This document shows positions 8,562-16,962 of a stretch of DNA of 64,000 nucleotides, in pieces. The translations under genes were made by a program, and so were the position numbers. The notes beneath the pieces are model-generated. The model was not told where the DNA came from, ran no database searches, and worked only from the letters and a program-made list of their open reading frames with translations. How positions within the stretch are numbered: the first letter of the stretch is position 1; each line of letters starts with the position of its first letter. The stretch is from Flavonifractor sp. An10 (GTDB lineage Bacteria; Bacillota; Clostridia; Oscillospirales; Oscillospiraceae): contig NZ_NFMB01000003.1 in assembly GCF_002161215.1 (NCBI RefSeq), forward strand, positions 372,001-436,000. The letters run 5' to 3'.

Positions 8562-8606
8562 AAAAATTGACCTCTCGCTGCCTATAGCAGTGAGAGGCCA
8601 ATTTTT
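8562..8606 (+). terminator. Terminator after the sigma-like gene
   Basis: A long stem pairs AAAAATTG-CCTCTC-CTGC with GCAG-GAGAGG-CAATTTTT, with two single mismatches and a 5-nt loop. The A-run on one side and T-run on the other make it bidirectional. Confidence 0.85.
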
Positions 8607-8629
8607 CAGCCTTTCTGGTATATTGAAAA

Positions 8630-9015
8630 GTGAATATCCGGCAGCGGGATACGTCCGCTGACGAGAGGCCCTCCGGGAAGGGGGCCAAAGCGACGCTGGA
8701 GGATGCGCCAAGACCACCTGTGCGGGAGACCGCATCAAAGACGGCCAAGGAAGGTGCAGAGCGGTACCCATCCGTCCACAAAGCAGCCTGTGGCGGGCTG
8801 TTTCGCATTGCGGCTGGTTTTGAACCAGTCCGACCCTCGTCAGCAATCCAGTAATGATACTCCTGTCCAGCCACAGCCCCGGGTGATACCGGGACCAAGC
8901 AATGGGGGCAGCTCGGAGAGATCCTCGGAGGGGTGAGATTCCCGTGATGTGTGCCAACACAGTCCGTCTGCTGCCGCCCTGCCGCCTGGGGGAGTAGTGT
9001 CGAATACAGGCGTGG
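8630..9015 (+). ncRNA. Candidate structured RNA between the sigma-like gene and the recombinases
   Basis: No convincing open frame covers this 390-bp stretch. Reading it as plus-strand RNA gives many short, stable hairpins: TGCGG-GAGA-CCGCA (a GNRA tetraloop), CAGCC...GGCTG, CTGGTT-TTG-AACCAG, CCCGG-GTGATA-CCGGG, TGTG...CACA, and CGCCTG...CAGGCG closing the 3' end. A distant pair CAGCG (8641-8645) / CGCTG (8693-8697) encloses the first domain. This density and the GNRA loop suggest a folded RNA. I cannot name a class; relatives of HEARO/omega RNA or a group I intron would be candidates to test. Confidence 0.45.
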
Positions 9016-9059
9016 AACGATTGCATTTTAGAAATTCAAAATTTCAGAAGATAGGGAGT

Positions 9060-9094
9060 GGAGGCCGCTCCCTGCCCATTTGGGAGCGGCCTCC
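9060..9094 (+). promoter_or_regulatory. 13-bp perfect hairpin upstream of the recombinase operon
   Basis: GGAGGCCGCTCCC at 9060-9072 pairs with GGGAGCGGCCTCC at 9082-9094 across a 9-nt loop. There is no T-run, and the small gene at 9115 follows 20 bp later. It could be an attenuator or a site that limits translation of the recombinase operon. Confidence 0.5.
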
Positions 9095-9114
9095 GCCTGA
9101 AACGAGGGTTGGTT

Positions 9115-9258
9115 ATGAACCAGAATATCAACTACATCGGGATGGTGAACCTCCTCCGCCGCCTCCAGAGCACCGGCCTTGTCAGCCGGAAGGAGGCCAG
9201 GAGGATCGCCGCCCGGCTCCGGGCAGAAACCGGGGCAGACGTCATATTTTATCCCTGA
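9115..9258 (+). CDS. Small SHOCT-like protein preceding the recombinases
   Basis: 47-aa basic protein, MNQNINYIGMVNLLRRLQSTGLVSRKEARRIAARL and so on. It is built of two predicted helices with the pattern of short SHOCT-type domains (helix, LVSRKE turn, helix), often found just before serine recombinases in clostridial elements. ATG 9115 is preceded by GAGGGTTGG. Its stop is 73 bp before the first recombinase. The family call is tentative; that it is translated is supported by position, ribosome site and clean codon pattern. Confidence 0.6.
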   Translation: MNQNINYIGMVNLLRRLQSTGLVSRKEARRIAARLRAETGADVIFYP

Positions 9259-9331
9259 TTTTTGTTGTGTTTGGATATGGATATTTTGCGGAAGTGCTGG
9301 TATTGTGTGTTGCTGAAAAGGAGACGATTCC

Positions 9332-10936
9332 GTGGACGAGCAGAAGAAAACCAGCGGTTCCCTGGCGCTGAGCGGAGCGCCCCAGGTGATCACCATCCCG
9401 CCCAGTGACCCGGTCAGAGCCCGGAAGCTGCGGGTGGCGGCCTATGCTCGGGTGAGCTCCAGCTCAGAAGACCAGCTCAACTCCTTCGCGGCCCAGAATG
9501 CCTACTACACAGAGCTCATCACTGCCAACCCGGAGTGGGAGTTCGTGGATGTGTATGCGGACAAAGGCATCACCGGCACCTCGGCGGAAAAACGGGAGGA
9601 TTTCCAGCGCCTGCTGGCGGACTGCCGCCGGGGCCGGGTGGACAAGATCCTGGTGAAGTCCTCCTCCCGGTTCGCCCGGAACGCCAAAGAGTGCCTGGAG
9701 GTCATCCGGGAGCTGAAGGCCCTGGGGGTGGGGGTGTGCTTCGAGGAGCAGGGCATCGACACCTCAGAGCTGGCCGGTGAGTTTCTGACCGCCATCTTCG
9801 CCATGATGGACCAGAAGGAGAGCGAAAATATCTCGGACAATATCCGCTGGAGCATCCAAAAACGGATGGCAGGCGGTACATTCGTCCCCTCTTCCCTTCC
9901 CTTCGGCTACAAAAAGGATGAAGAAGGCGGAATCACCATAGACCCTGGGCGGGCAGAGTATGTACGGGGAATCTTCTCGGATTTCCTGAAGGGATACAAC
10001 ACGCAGGAAATCGCCGACCGCATGAAAAAGTGCCAGAGCGTTGACCCTGCGCTGAGTCCCTATCAGTGGACAGTCAAGGCGGTTGCCCGTATTTTGAAGA
10101 ACGAAAAATACACAGGGAACTCCCTTTGGCAGAAGTCGTTCCGGACGCAAACGCTCCCCCGCCGCTCACTGACCAACAGAGGAGAGTTCAATCAATACTA
10201 TGCGCTGAACACACACCCCGCAATTATCGACCAGGCCGTATTTGACAAAGTGCAGAGCCTCCTGCGAGAGCGGAAGCAGCACTATTTCAGCAAGGTAAAA
10301 TGCGGTACCCCCATAAGCGGGATGTTGAGGTGCGGCCACTGCGGCACTCTCTTCCGGAAACAGGTGAATAGCGGGATTACTTACTTTATCTGCCGCACCC
10401 ACACTGTGGATCTGGATGCATGCCCCATCGGCCCCGTTCCAGAGCGTACCATATATGAAGCCTTCCTCCGGCTGTACCACAAGCTCCGGCACCAGGGGAT
10501 GCCCATTCTCACCCAACTGCTTACAGATCTCCAGGCGGCCCGGAAGGGCAAGCTGCTCTGGAGCTTGGACATCGTGGCACTCAACCAGAAAATTGCAGAC
10601 ATCACCCGTCAGGATCGGCTCTTGGCCCAGCTCAGGCAGCAAGGGCTTGTCGACCCTGATATTTTTATATCACGCAAAAACGAGCTGGCGGAACAGCTCC
10701 GCTCCGCGAAGCTGGAGAAGGAACGGTTCCTGGAGGCCGAGGAGGATCAGACAATCCAGCAGACCCAGGAGCTGATAGAAGCCCTGGAGGCCGGGCCGGC
10801 CTTCCTGGACACCTTCGATGGGGAGCTGTTCCGCGAGCTCGTGGACAAGATCATCGTGGAGAGCAATGACCGCCTGCGGTTCCGGCTGATCAATGGCCTG
10901 GAGCTGACAGAACCCATAGAACGGACGGTGAGATAA
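9332..10936 (+). CDS. Large serine recombinase 1
   Basis: 534-aa site-specific recombinase expected to integrate or excise the element. N-terminal resolvase domain (residues about 25-170) with the catalytic serine in AAYARVSSSSEDQ and the arginines in KSSSRFARN; then the recombinase domain with GGTFVPSSLPFGYKKDEEG, a zinc ribbon (CGHCGTLFRKQ with later Cys), and a C-terminal coiled-coil segment (LAEQLRSAKLEKERFLEAEED). GTG 9332 follows GGAGACG. Its TAA shares a base with the next ATG (TAATG), so the next gene is translationally coupled. Confidence 0.93.
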   Translation: MDEQKKTSGSLALSGAPQVITIPPSDPVRARKLRVAAYARVSSSSEDQLNSFAAQNAYYTELITANPEWEFVDVYADKGITGTSAEKREDFQRLLADCRRGRVDKILVKSSSRFARNAKECLEVIRELKALGVGVCFEEQGIDTSELAGEFLTAIFAMMDQKESENISDNIRWSIQKRMAGGTFVPSSLPFGYKKDEEGGITIDPGRAEYVRGIFSDFLKGYNTQEIADRMKKCQSVDPALSPYQWTVKAVARILKNEKYTGNSLWQKSFRTQTLPRRSLTNRGEFNQYYALNTHPAIIDQAVFDKVQSLLRERKQHYFSKVKCGTPISGMLRCGHCGTLFRKQVNSGITYFICRTHTVDLDACPIGPVPERTIYEAFLRLYHKLRHQGMPILTQLLTDLQAARKGKLLWSLDIVALNQKIADITRQDRLLAQLRQQGLVDPDIFISRKNELAEQLRSAKLEKERFLEAEEDQTIQQTQELIEALEAGPAFLDTFDGELFRELVDKIIVESNDRLRFRLINGLELTEPIERTVR

Positions 10937-11688
10937 TGGGGAGCAACCGGAAGCGGCCCTTCGGCTACCGGATGGAGCTGGGAGAGGTGGTGTTCCACCC
11001 GGCAGAGGCGGAGACAGTGCGTTGGATCTATGACAGCTACCTGGCCGGGGCCAGCTACAACGCCCTGGTGGACAAGCTCCGGGAGCGGGGCATCCCCTAC
11101 GACGAGGGCAGGCCCTGGAACAAGAACATGGCCGCCCGTATCCTGGCAGACCGCCGGTACACCGGCGATGGTGGATTTCCGTCCATCATCCCGGAGGGCC
11201 AGTTCGGCATGGTTCAAGCCCGAAGGCAGGAAAAAGTCTCCCCTCGCAAAAAGACGCCAGCCCAGAAGGAACTGCGGAAGCTGTGCGGCGGCAGCCCGCC
11301 GGCCTGGGTGGAACGGCAGATGTCGGGCCTCCTGAACCGCCTGATCCGGCACCCGGAGCTCATCACCTGCCCCGTGTTGGAGGAGGAGCCCCCGCCAGAG
11401 GCAAAGAAGCTGCGCCGGGAGCTGGACGAACTCCTGCACCGCCCGCCGGTGGACGAAGCCCAAGCCAAAAGGCTGGCCCTCCAGCTTGCAGCCCTCCAGC
11501 TAAACGACATCGGGCCGGAGGAGTATGAAACTCTACGCCTCCAGAGGCTGTTTCAGGGGCGGACTCCCATGGAGGAACTGGAGCAGGTGCTGCTCCACGA
11601 TAGCGTCCGCCGCATCACCGTCAGCAACGGGGCAATCACTGTCCTGCTGAAAAATAATCAGACCTTGGAAGGAGGAAATGGTACATGA
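10936..11688 (+). CDS. Serine-recombinase-like protein lacking the catalytic domain
   Basis: 250-aa protein that begins directly with the recombinase DNA-binding domain (RPFGYRMELGEVVFHPAEAETVRWIYDSYLAGASYNALVDKLRERGIPY...AARILADRRYTGDGG) and ends with a coiled-coil region. The resolvase catalytic domain with its serine is absent and there is no remnant of it upstream, since the start overlaps the stop of recombinase 1. It cannot cut DNA itself; it may act as a DNA-binding partner or directionality factor for the two flanking recombinases. Intact ORF, overlaps the next start by 4 bp. Confidence 0.85.
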   Translation: MGSNRKRPFGYRMELGEVVFHPAEAETVRWIYDSYLAGASYNALVDKLRERGIPYDEGRPWNKNMAARILADRRYTGDGGFPSIIPEGQFGMVQARRQEKVSPRKKTPAQKELRKLCGGSPPAWVERQMSGLLNRLIRHPELITCPVLEEEPPPEAKKLRRELDELLHRPPVDEAQAKRLALQLAALQLNDIGPEEYETLRLQRLFQGRTPMEELEQVLLHDSVRRITVSNGAITVLLKNNQTLEGGNGT

Positions 11689-13331
11689 ACGATACCGCGC
11701 CTCAAGTGATTGTGATCCCAGCCAAAGCAGAGACGCCCCAGGAACAGGAGAAGAAGCGCCACCTGCGGGTGGCCGCCTACTGCCGGGTGTCCACAGACAG
11801 CGAGGAACAGCTGTCCAGCTATGAGAACCAGCTGGCCTACTACACGGAGAAGATCATGAAGGAACCGGGCTGGACCATGGCCGGGGTGTTCGCGGACGAG
11901 GGCATCACCGGCACCTCCACCTGCAAGCGCAAGGAGTTCCTTCGGATGATCCGCCAGTGCAGGCAGGGGAAAATCGACATGATTCTGGCAAAGTCGGTCT
12001 CCCGCTTCGCCCGCAATACCGTGGACACCCTCAACTTCACCCGGGAGCTGCGAGGCTTGGGAATTCCGGTGATCTTTGAGGAGCAGAACATCAACTCCAT
12101 CTACCCGGAGAGCGAGTTCCTCATCACCCTCCACGGGGCATTTGCCCAGGCGGAGAGTGAGAGCACCAGCAGCCGGGTGCGCTGGGGCAAGCGCCAGGCC
12201 ATGAAGTCCGGCCACGCCGCCATGCACTACGAGCGGCTGCTGGGCTATGAGAAGGGGCCGGACGGCAGGCCCAGGATTGTTCCGGAGCAGGCGGAGACAG
12301 TCCGCTTTATATATGACCGCTATCTGGCCGGAGACAGTATCCGGGAGATCAAGGCGGCCCTGGAAGAGAGGAAAGTCCCCACAGTCTCCGGGAAAGAGGT
12401 GTGGATGGGCTCCCATATCCGGAGCATCCTGACCAACGAGAAATACTGCGGGGACGTCCTGCTCCAGAAGACCTTCATCGCCGACTGCATCAGCAAGAAG
12501 GTCATTCCCAACACCGGGCAGCTCCCCAAATACCTGATTCAGAACCACCACGAGGGCATCGTCAGCCGGGAGGCGTTCGATGCCGTCCAGCTGGAGATGG
12601 CCCGGCGGAACGCCAAAGCGGGCGCCACGAGAAAGAGCACCCCCACTGGCCGGGGCAAGTACAGCGGCAAGCATGTACTTAGCAACCTGCTATTCTGCGG
12701 GGAATGCGGCACCGCCTACCGGCGGTGCGTGTGGACCCAGCACGGGGTCAAGCGGCCTGTATGGCGGTGCGTCAGCCGGCTGGACTACGGGAAGAAGTTC
12801 TGCACCCAGTCCCCCACCCTGGACGAGGAACCGCTTCAGCAGGCCGTCCTGGCCGCCGTCAACACCGCCATGGCCGACCACGACACCCTGGCCCGGCAGC
12901 TCACCGCCGCCATGGAGCGGGAGCTAGCCCCCATCCCCGGGGAGAGCATGAGTCTGGCGGACATGGATCGGGCTCTGGAGGAACTGAGCACCCAGTTTAA
13001 TGCCCTGCTGGCCGAGGCGTCTGCCAACCCTGGGGCGGACTACACGGAGCAGTTCCGGGAGCTGTCTGAGTCCACCGCCCAGCTCAGGGAGAGAAAAGCC
13101 GGGCTGGAGGGTGCCTGCCAGGAACAGGGCCGGGTACAGAAGCGTCTGTTGGCGGTGTCGGCCGCCATGGAACATATGACGGCGGCGCTGACAGAGTGGG
13201 ATGAGGAGGTCATCCATCAACTGCTGGAGAAAGTAACGGTGCTCTCCCGGGAGAAGATCCGGGTGACCTTCCGGGACGGCAGGGAAATCGAGCAATACGT
13301 GGCACAGCCAAAAAGGAGGAAGCTGGCGTGA
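11685..13331 (+). CDS. Large serine recombinase 2
   Basis: 548-aa recombinase. Resolvase domain with catalytic serine in AAYCRVSTDSEEQ (residues about 30-42) and KSVSRFARNTVDTL; recombinase domain with RWGKRQAMKSGHAAMHYERLLGYEKGPDGRP; zinc ribbon LLFCGECGTAYRR...C; C-terminal coiled coil. Only distantly similar to recombinase 1 (about one third identical by eye in the catalytic domain), so this is not a recent duplication. ATG 11685 overlaps the previous stop, after GGAAGGAGG. The three genes form one operon that continues into the phosphoesterase. Confidence 0.93.
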   Translation: MNDTAPQVIVIPAKAETPQEQEKKRHLRVAAYCRVSTDSEEQLSSYENQLAYYTEKIMKEPGWTMAGVFADEGITGTSTCKRKEFLRMIRQCRQGKIDMILAKSVSRFARNTVDTLNFTRELRGLGIPVIFEEQNINSIYPESEFLITLHGAFAQAESESTSSRVRWGKRQAMKSGHAAMHYERLLGYEKGPDGRPRIVPEQAETVRFIYDRYLAGDSIREIKAALEERKVPTVSGKEVWMGSHIRSILTNEKYCGDVLLQKTFIADCISKKVIPNTGQLPKYLIQNHHEGIVSREAFDAVQLEMARRNAKAGATRKSTPTGRGKYSGKHVLSNLLFCGECGTAYRRCVWTQHGVKRPVWRCVSRLDYGKKFCTQSPTLDEEPLQQAVLAAVNTAMADHDTLARQLTAAMERELAPIPGESMSLADMDRALEELSTQFNALLAEASANPGADYTEQFRELSESTAQLRERKAGLEGACQEQGRVQKRLLAVSAAMEHMTAALTEWDEEVIHQLLEKVTVLSREKIRVTFRDGREIEQYVAQPKRRKLA

Positions 13332-14077
13332 AGCTCTATGCGACGGGCGACACCCACGGGAATTTTGAGCGGTTCCGCCCGGAAACCTTCCCGGAGGGCC
13401 GGGAACTCACCAAGGAGGATGTGGTGCTCCAGCTGGGAGACTTCGGCGGAGTGTGGTTTGGGGATGAACGGGATGACGAGGCCCTGGATTGGCTGGAGGG
13501 ATTGCCCTTCACCGTGGCCTTCCTCTCGGGAAACCATGAAAACTATGACGCCTTGGCCCAATACCCGGTGGAGACCTGGCACGGCGGCAGGGTACAGTCC
13601 ATCCGGCCCCACGTGCTCCACCTGATGCGGGGACAGGTCTATGAACTGGCTGGGTTCACCTTCTTCACCATGGGCGGCGCGGCCTCCCACGACATTGAAG
13701 ACGGCATCCTCAGCCTGGATGACCCCAACTTTGAGCGGAAATACCTGACATTGAAGCGAAAGGAACGGGCCCGGTTCCGCATCGACCACCTGTCCTGGTG
13801 GAAGGAGGAACTGCCCTCAGAGGAGGAGTACGCGGAGGCCAGGAGAAACCTGGACGCCCATGGCTGGGCGGTGGACTATATCCTCACCCACTGCGCCCCC
13901 ACCAGCATCGCCCTCCGGCTCTCGCGGCACAACGTGGCGGACCGCCTGACGGACTTCCTCCAGGAGGTCAAAGACCGGGTCCAGTACCACTACTGGCTGT
14001 TCGGCCACTACCACGGCAACAGAGCTGTTGACACCAAGCACATCCTCCTGTGGGAGCAGATCGTGCAGGTCCCATGA
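13328..14077 (+). CDS. Metallophosphoesterase (calcineurin-like)
   Basis: 249-aa enzyme with the complete metal-binding motif series: GDTHGN at residues 7-12, GDFGG near 36, GNHEN near 63, the His in LTHCAPTS near 193 and GHYHGN near 230. It lacks a signal peptide and should be a cytosolic phosphodiesterase or phosphatase; the substrate is unknown. The GTG start overlaps the end of recombinase 2 by 4 bp after GGAGGAAG, so it is the last gene of the recombinase operon, then a terminator follows. Its regular company with recombinases suggests an element function, possibly nucleic acid or nucleotide cleavage. Confidence 0.85.
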   Translation: MKLYATGDTHGNFERFRPETFPEGRELTKEDVVLQLGDFGGVWFGDERDDEALDWLEGLPFTVAFLSGNHENYDALAQYPVETWHGGRVQSIRPHVLHLMRGQVYELAGFTFFTMGGAASHDIEDGILSLDDPNFERKYLTLKRKERARFRIDHLSWWKEELPSEEEYAEARRNLDAHGWAVDYILTHCAPTSIALRLSRHNVADRLTDFLQEVKDRVQYHYWLFGHYHGNRAVDTKHILLWEQIVQVP

Positions 14078-14083
14078 CGTAGA

Positions 14084-14128
14084 CCGCAAAGGAAAGGGCA
14101 GCCCGCCACCTTTTCCTTTGCGGCTTTC
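14084..14128 (+). terminator. Terminator after the recombinase operon
   Basis: A 12-bp perfect stem CCGCAAAGGAAA / TTTCCTTTGCGG with a 16-nt loop is followed by CTTTCATTT. Confidence 0.75.
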
Positions 14129-14163
14129 ATTTGAGAAAATATCTCGCCCCTATGGCACGGATA

Positions 14164-14181
14164 GAACAAATGTGCTATAAT
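14164..14181 (+). promoter_or_regulatory. Promoter with a LexA-type SOS box
   Basis: TATAAT at 14176-14181 is preceded by TGTGC. Immediately upstream and touching it is GAACAAATGTGC (14164-14175), which matches the Gram-positive LexA (DinR) box GAAC-RNRY-GTTC at 11 of 12 positions. A repressor bound there would cover the -10 region. The genes downstream include a Y-family polymerase, a classical SOS target. Confidence 0.55.
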
Positions 14182-14213
14182 CGAGACAGAACATGCTCAG
14201 GGAGGCGGTCACC

Positions 14214-14945
14214 GTGGCAGTGGAGGACGGCGTGTGGATCATGCGGGGGCTGGACTGGGACGACCCCAGCCGCATCCAGAGCTGAGAGGAGCTCATCGGC
14301 TGGATTGACGAGGTGGGTTTCCTGCCCCTGTTCAAGAACGAGGTGGACGGCTTTTCCGCGGAGGAGAACACCTCCGACCTCTACTGGTGGACGGGGGACG
14401 AGGAACAGGACCCCTGGGAATGGCGGCGGCTGATCGCCCGCAGCGGCAAGGTGGCCTACGGCAAGTTCTTCGGCGGCAAGGCCGGGTTCATCTCCAAAGC
14501 CTGGTTCCCCCACTTTGCCAACTGGCGGCGGGACGGCTATGACTTTGACAGCCGCTGGGAGGACGAGCTGGCCTCTATGCGCCAGAAGCGGATCATGGAC
14601 TGCTTTTCGGAGCAGGACGAGTGGTTCTCCTCTGAGCTCAAGCGCCGGGCCGGCTTTGGCAAGGGCGGGGAGAAGAACTTCGAGGGGACGGTGACCGACC
14701 TGCAGATGGGCGGCTATCTGCTCATCCGGAACTTCCGGCAGCGGGTCAACAAAAAGGGCCTTCCCTACGGCTGGCCCATCTCGGTGTACGCCACCCCGGA
14801 GGCCCTGTGGAGCTATGACCACGTCACCTCCGCCTACGGCGCAAATCCGGCGGAGTCCAAAGCCCAGGTCTATGAGCAGGTGCGGGAGCATTTCCCGGAG
14901 GCGGCCCAGGAGGAGCTGGACGAGGTGCTGGGCTGGTCCCGATAA
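14214..14945 (+). pseudogene. AlkZ-related protein gene interrupted by a TGA stop
   Basis: Reading from GTG 14214 (after GGGAGGCGG) gives VAVEDGVWIMRGLDWDDPSRIQS, then TGA at 14283-14285, then EELIGWIDEVGFLPLFKNEVDGF and 210 further residues in the same frame to 14945. A tryptophan at the stop would give QSWEELIGWIDEVGFLPLF, which reads as one continuous helix, so a single TGG-to-TGA change is the likely cause. The remaining body looks undamaged (WWTGDEEQDPWEWR, FFGGKAGFISKAWFPHFANWRRDGYDFD). I recall such proteins annotated as AlkZ-related beside Y-family polymerases. A shortened protein from an internal start (for example 14313) is possible. Confidence 0.65.
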
Positions 14946-14994
14946 TGGGACCGGCGGTGTGAGATACTAACGCGGAGAAGGGAGTGACCGGGGC

Positions 14995-16515
14995 GTGAAG
15001 GAAGAGTGCTATGTGTGCTGCGACCTGAAGAGCTTTTACGCCTCGGTGGAATGCGTGGAGCGGGGCCTGGATCCCATGACCACCAACCTGGTGGTGGCGG
15101 ACAAGCGCCGGACGGACAAGACCATCTGCCTGGCGGTCTCTCCCTCCCTGAAAGCCTATGACATCTCCGGCAGGGCCCGGCTCTTTGAGGTGGTCCAGCG
15201 GGTGCGGGAGGTCAACGCCCGCCGGCAGCAGCGGGCGCCGGAACATCGGTTCACCGGCTCCTCCTGGCACGACCCGGAGCTGCGGAGAAACCGCTCCCTG
15301 GCCCTGGACTACATCGTGGCTCCGCCCCGGATGGCCAAGTATATCGAATGGAGCACGAGGATCTACCAGGTGTACCTGAAATACGTGGCCCCGGAGGACA
15401 TTTTCCCATACAGCATCGACGAGGTGTTCATGGACGTCACCAACTACCTGGACACCTACAAGATGACCGCCCGGGAGCTGACCCGCACCATCATCCTGGA
15501 TATCCTCCAGACCACCGGCATCACCGCCGCGGCGGGGATGGGCACCAATCTGTACCTGGCCAAGGTGGCCATGGACATCGGGGCCAAGCACGTCCCCGCC
15601 GACGAGTACGGGGTGCGCATCGCCTGGCTGAACGAAACGGACTACCGCCGGGCCCTGTGGACCCATCAGCCCCTCACCGACTTCTGGCGGGTGGGAAAGG
15701 GATACGCCGCCAAGCTGGAGGCCCACGGCCTGTACACCATGGGCGACATCGCCCGGTGCTCCATCGGCAGGCCGGAGGACTTCCATAACGAGGAGCTGCT
15801 GTATAAGCTGTTCGGGGTCAACGCGGAGATCCTTATCGACCATGCCTGGGGCTGGGAGCCCTGCACCATCGCGGACATCAAGGCGTACAGGCCGGAGAAC
15901 AAGAGCATCGTCTCCGGCCAGGTGCTCCAGCACCCCTATGACTTCGACAAGGCCCGGCTGGTGGTGCGGGAGATGGCGGACGCCCTGGCCCTGGATCTGG
16001 TGGACAAGGGGCTGGTGACCAACCAGTTTGTCCTGACCGTGGGCTACGACAGGGAGAACCTGGACGACCCGCGCCGCCGCCAGAGCTACCACGGTCCGGT
16101 GACCACCGACCACTATGGGCGGCAGATCCCCAAGCACGCGGTGGGAACGGAGAACTTCCCCTACACCTCCTCAGGCACAGACCTGCTCCGTGCGGCGACG
16201 GCGCTCTATGACCGCATCGTGGACAAAAACCTGCTGATCCGCCGTCTGAGCATCAGCGCCAACAAGCTGCTGGATGAGGCGGAGGCGGCCCGGCAGTGCC
16301 CCGCGGAGCAGCTGGACCTGTTCACCGACTACGCCGCCAGGGAAGAACAGGAACAGGCGACCGAGGCCGCCCATGCCAGGGAGCGGAAGCTCCAGGAGGC
16401 TATGCTGGGCATCAAGAAGCGATATGGCAAGAACGCCATCCTCAAGGGCATGGACCTGGAGGAGGGCGCCACCGCCCGGGAGCGGAATCAAACCATAGGA
16501 GGACACCACGAATGA
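14995..16515 (+). CDS. Y-family DNA polymerase (UmuC/DinB type)
   Basis: 506-aa translesion polymerase. Catalytic carboxylates are visible: Asp in YVCCDLKSFYASVE (residues 6-19) and Asp-Glu in YSIDEVFMDVT (about residue 140). The helix-hairpin-helix thumb follows at WRVGKGYAAKLEAHGLYTMGDIARC, then a little-finger domain, and a Glu/Arg-rich C-terminal tail near residues 445-505 where a beta-clamp-binding peptide may lie (QLDLFTDY fits the QLxLF pattern). GTG 14995 follows GAAGGGAGTG. Overlaps the YolD gene by 4 bp. Common cargo of clostridial mobile elements. Confidence 0.9.
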   Translation: MKEECYVCCDLKSFYASVECVERGLDPMTTNLVVADKRRTDKTICLAVSPSLKAYDISGRARLFEVVQRVREVNARRQQRAPEHRFTGSSWHDPELRRNRSLALDYIVAPPRMAKYIEWSTRIYQVYLKYVAPEDIFPYSIDEVFMDVTNYLDTYKMTARELTRTIILDILQTTGITAAAGMGTNLYLAKVAMDIGAKHVPADEYGVRIAWLNETDYRRALWTHQPLTDFWRVGKGYAAKLEAHGLYTMGDIARCSIGRPEDFHNEELLYKLFGVNAEILIDHAWGWEPCTIADIKAYRPENKSIVSGQVLQHPYDFDKARLVVREMADALALDLVDKGLVTNQFVLTVGYDRENLDDPRRRQSYHGPVTTDHYGRQIPKHAVGTENFPYTSSGTDLLRAATALYDRIVDKNLLIRRLSISANKLLDEAEAARQCPAEQLDLFTDYAAREEQEQATEAAHARERKLQEAMLGIKKRYGKNAILKGMDLEEGATARERNQTIGGHHE

Positions 16516-16955
16516 GCGGACGCTACGACGACATCATCGGCCTGCCCCACCCCACGTCCCAGCGGCATCCCCGGATGCCCATCCGGGAGCGGGCTGCGAT
16601 TTTCAGCCCCTTCGCCGCCCTGAGCGGCCACGGGGCCGCCATCGCGGAGACCGCCCGGCTGACGAAGCGGCGGATGGAGCTGGACGAGGATACCAAGGCG
16701 GAGTTGGACCGCAGACAGGCCGTCCTGCTGGCGCACATCGGGGAGCAGCCGGAGGTTACGGTCACCTGGTTCCAGCCGGACGAAAAGAAGGACGGCGGGA
16801 CCTACGTCACCACCACAGGTCGGCTGAAAAAGCTCGACACCGTCCAGCGGGTCCTGGTCCTGCTGGACGGAACCAGCATCCCGCTGGAGGATGTGGTCGG
16901 TCTGGAGGGCGATATCTTTCAGGAGTTCATTGACGATTTGATATACGGGAGGTAA
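16512..16955 (+). CDS. YolD-like protein
   Basis: 147-aa protein with the family block HPRMPIRERAAIFSPFAALSGHGAAIAETARLT (residues about 18-51) followed by a beta-rich half (EVTVTWFQPDEKKDGGTYVTTTGRLKKLDTVQRVLVLLDGTSIPLEDVVGLE). YolD proteins pair with UmuC-type polymerases and may serve as a UmuD substitute. The start overlaps the polymerase stop (ATGA), fitting coupled translation. Confidence 0.88.
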   Translation: MSGRYDDIIGLPHPTSQRHPRMPIRERAAIFSPFAALSGHGAAIAETARLTKRRMELDEDTKAELDRRQAVLLAHIGEQPEVTVTWFQPDEKKDGGTYVTTTGRLKKLDTVQRVLVLLDGTSIPLEDVVGLEGDIFQEFIDDLIYGR

Positions 16956-16962
16956 GCAGCAG

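Noticed and set aside
8640-8700. CTGACGAG near 8656 resembling a hammerhead ribozyme core
   Set aside because: The GAAA expected after stem II is absent (GCCAAAGC instead) and no cleavage-site stem fits.
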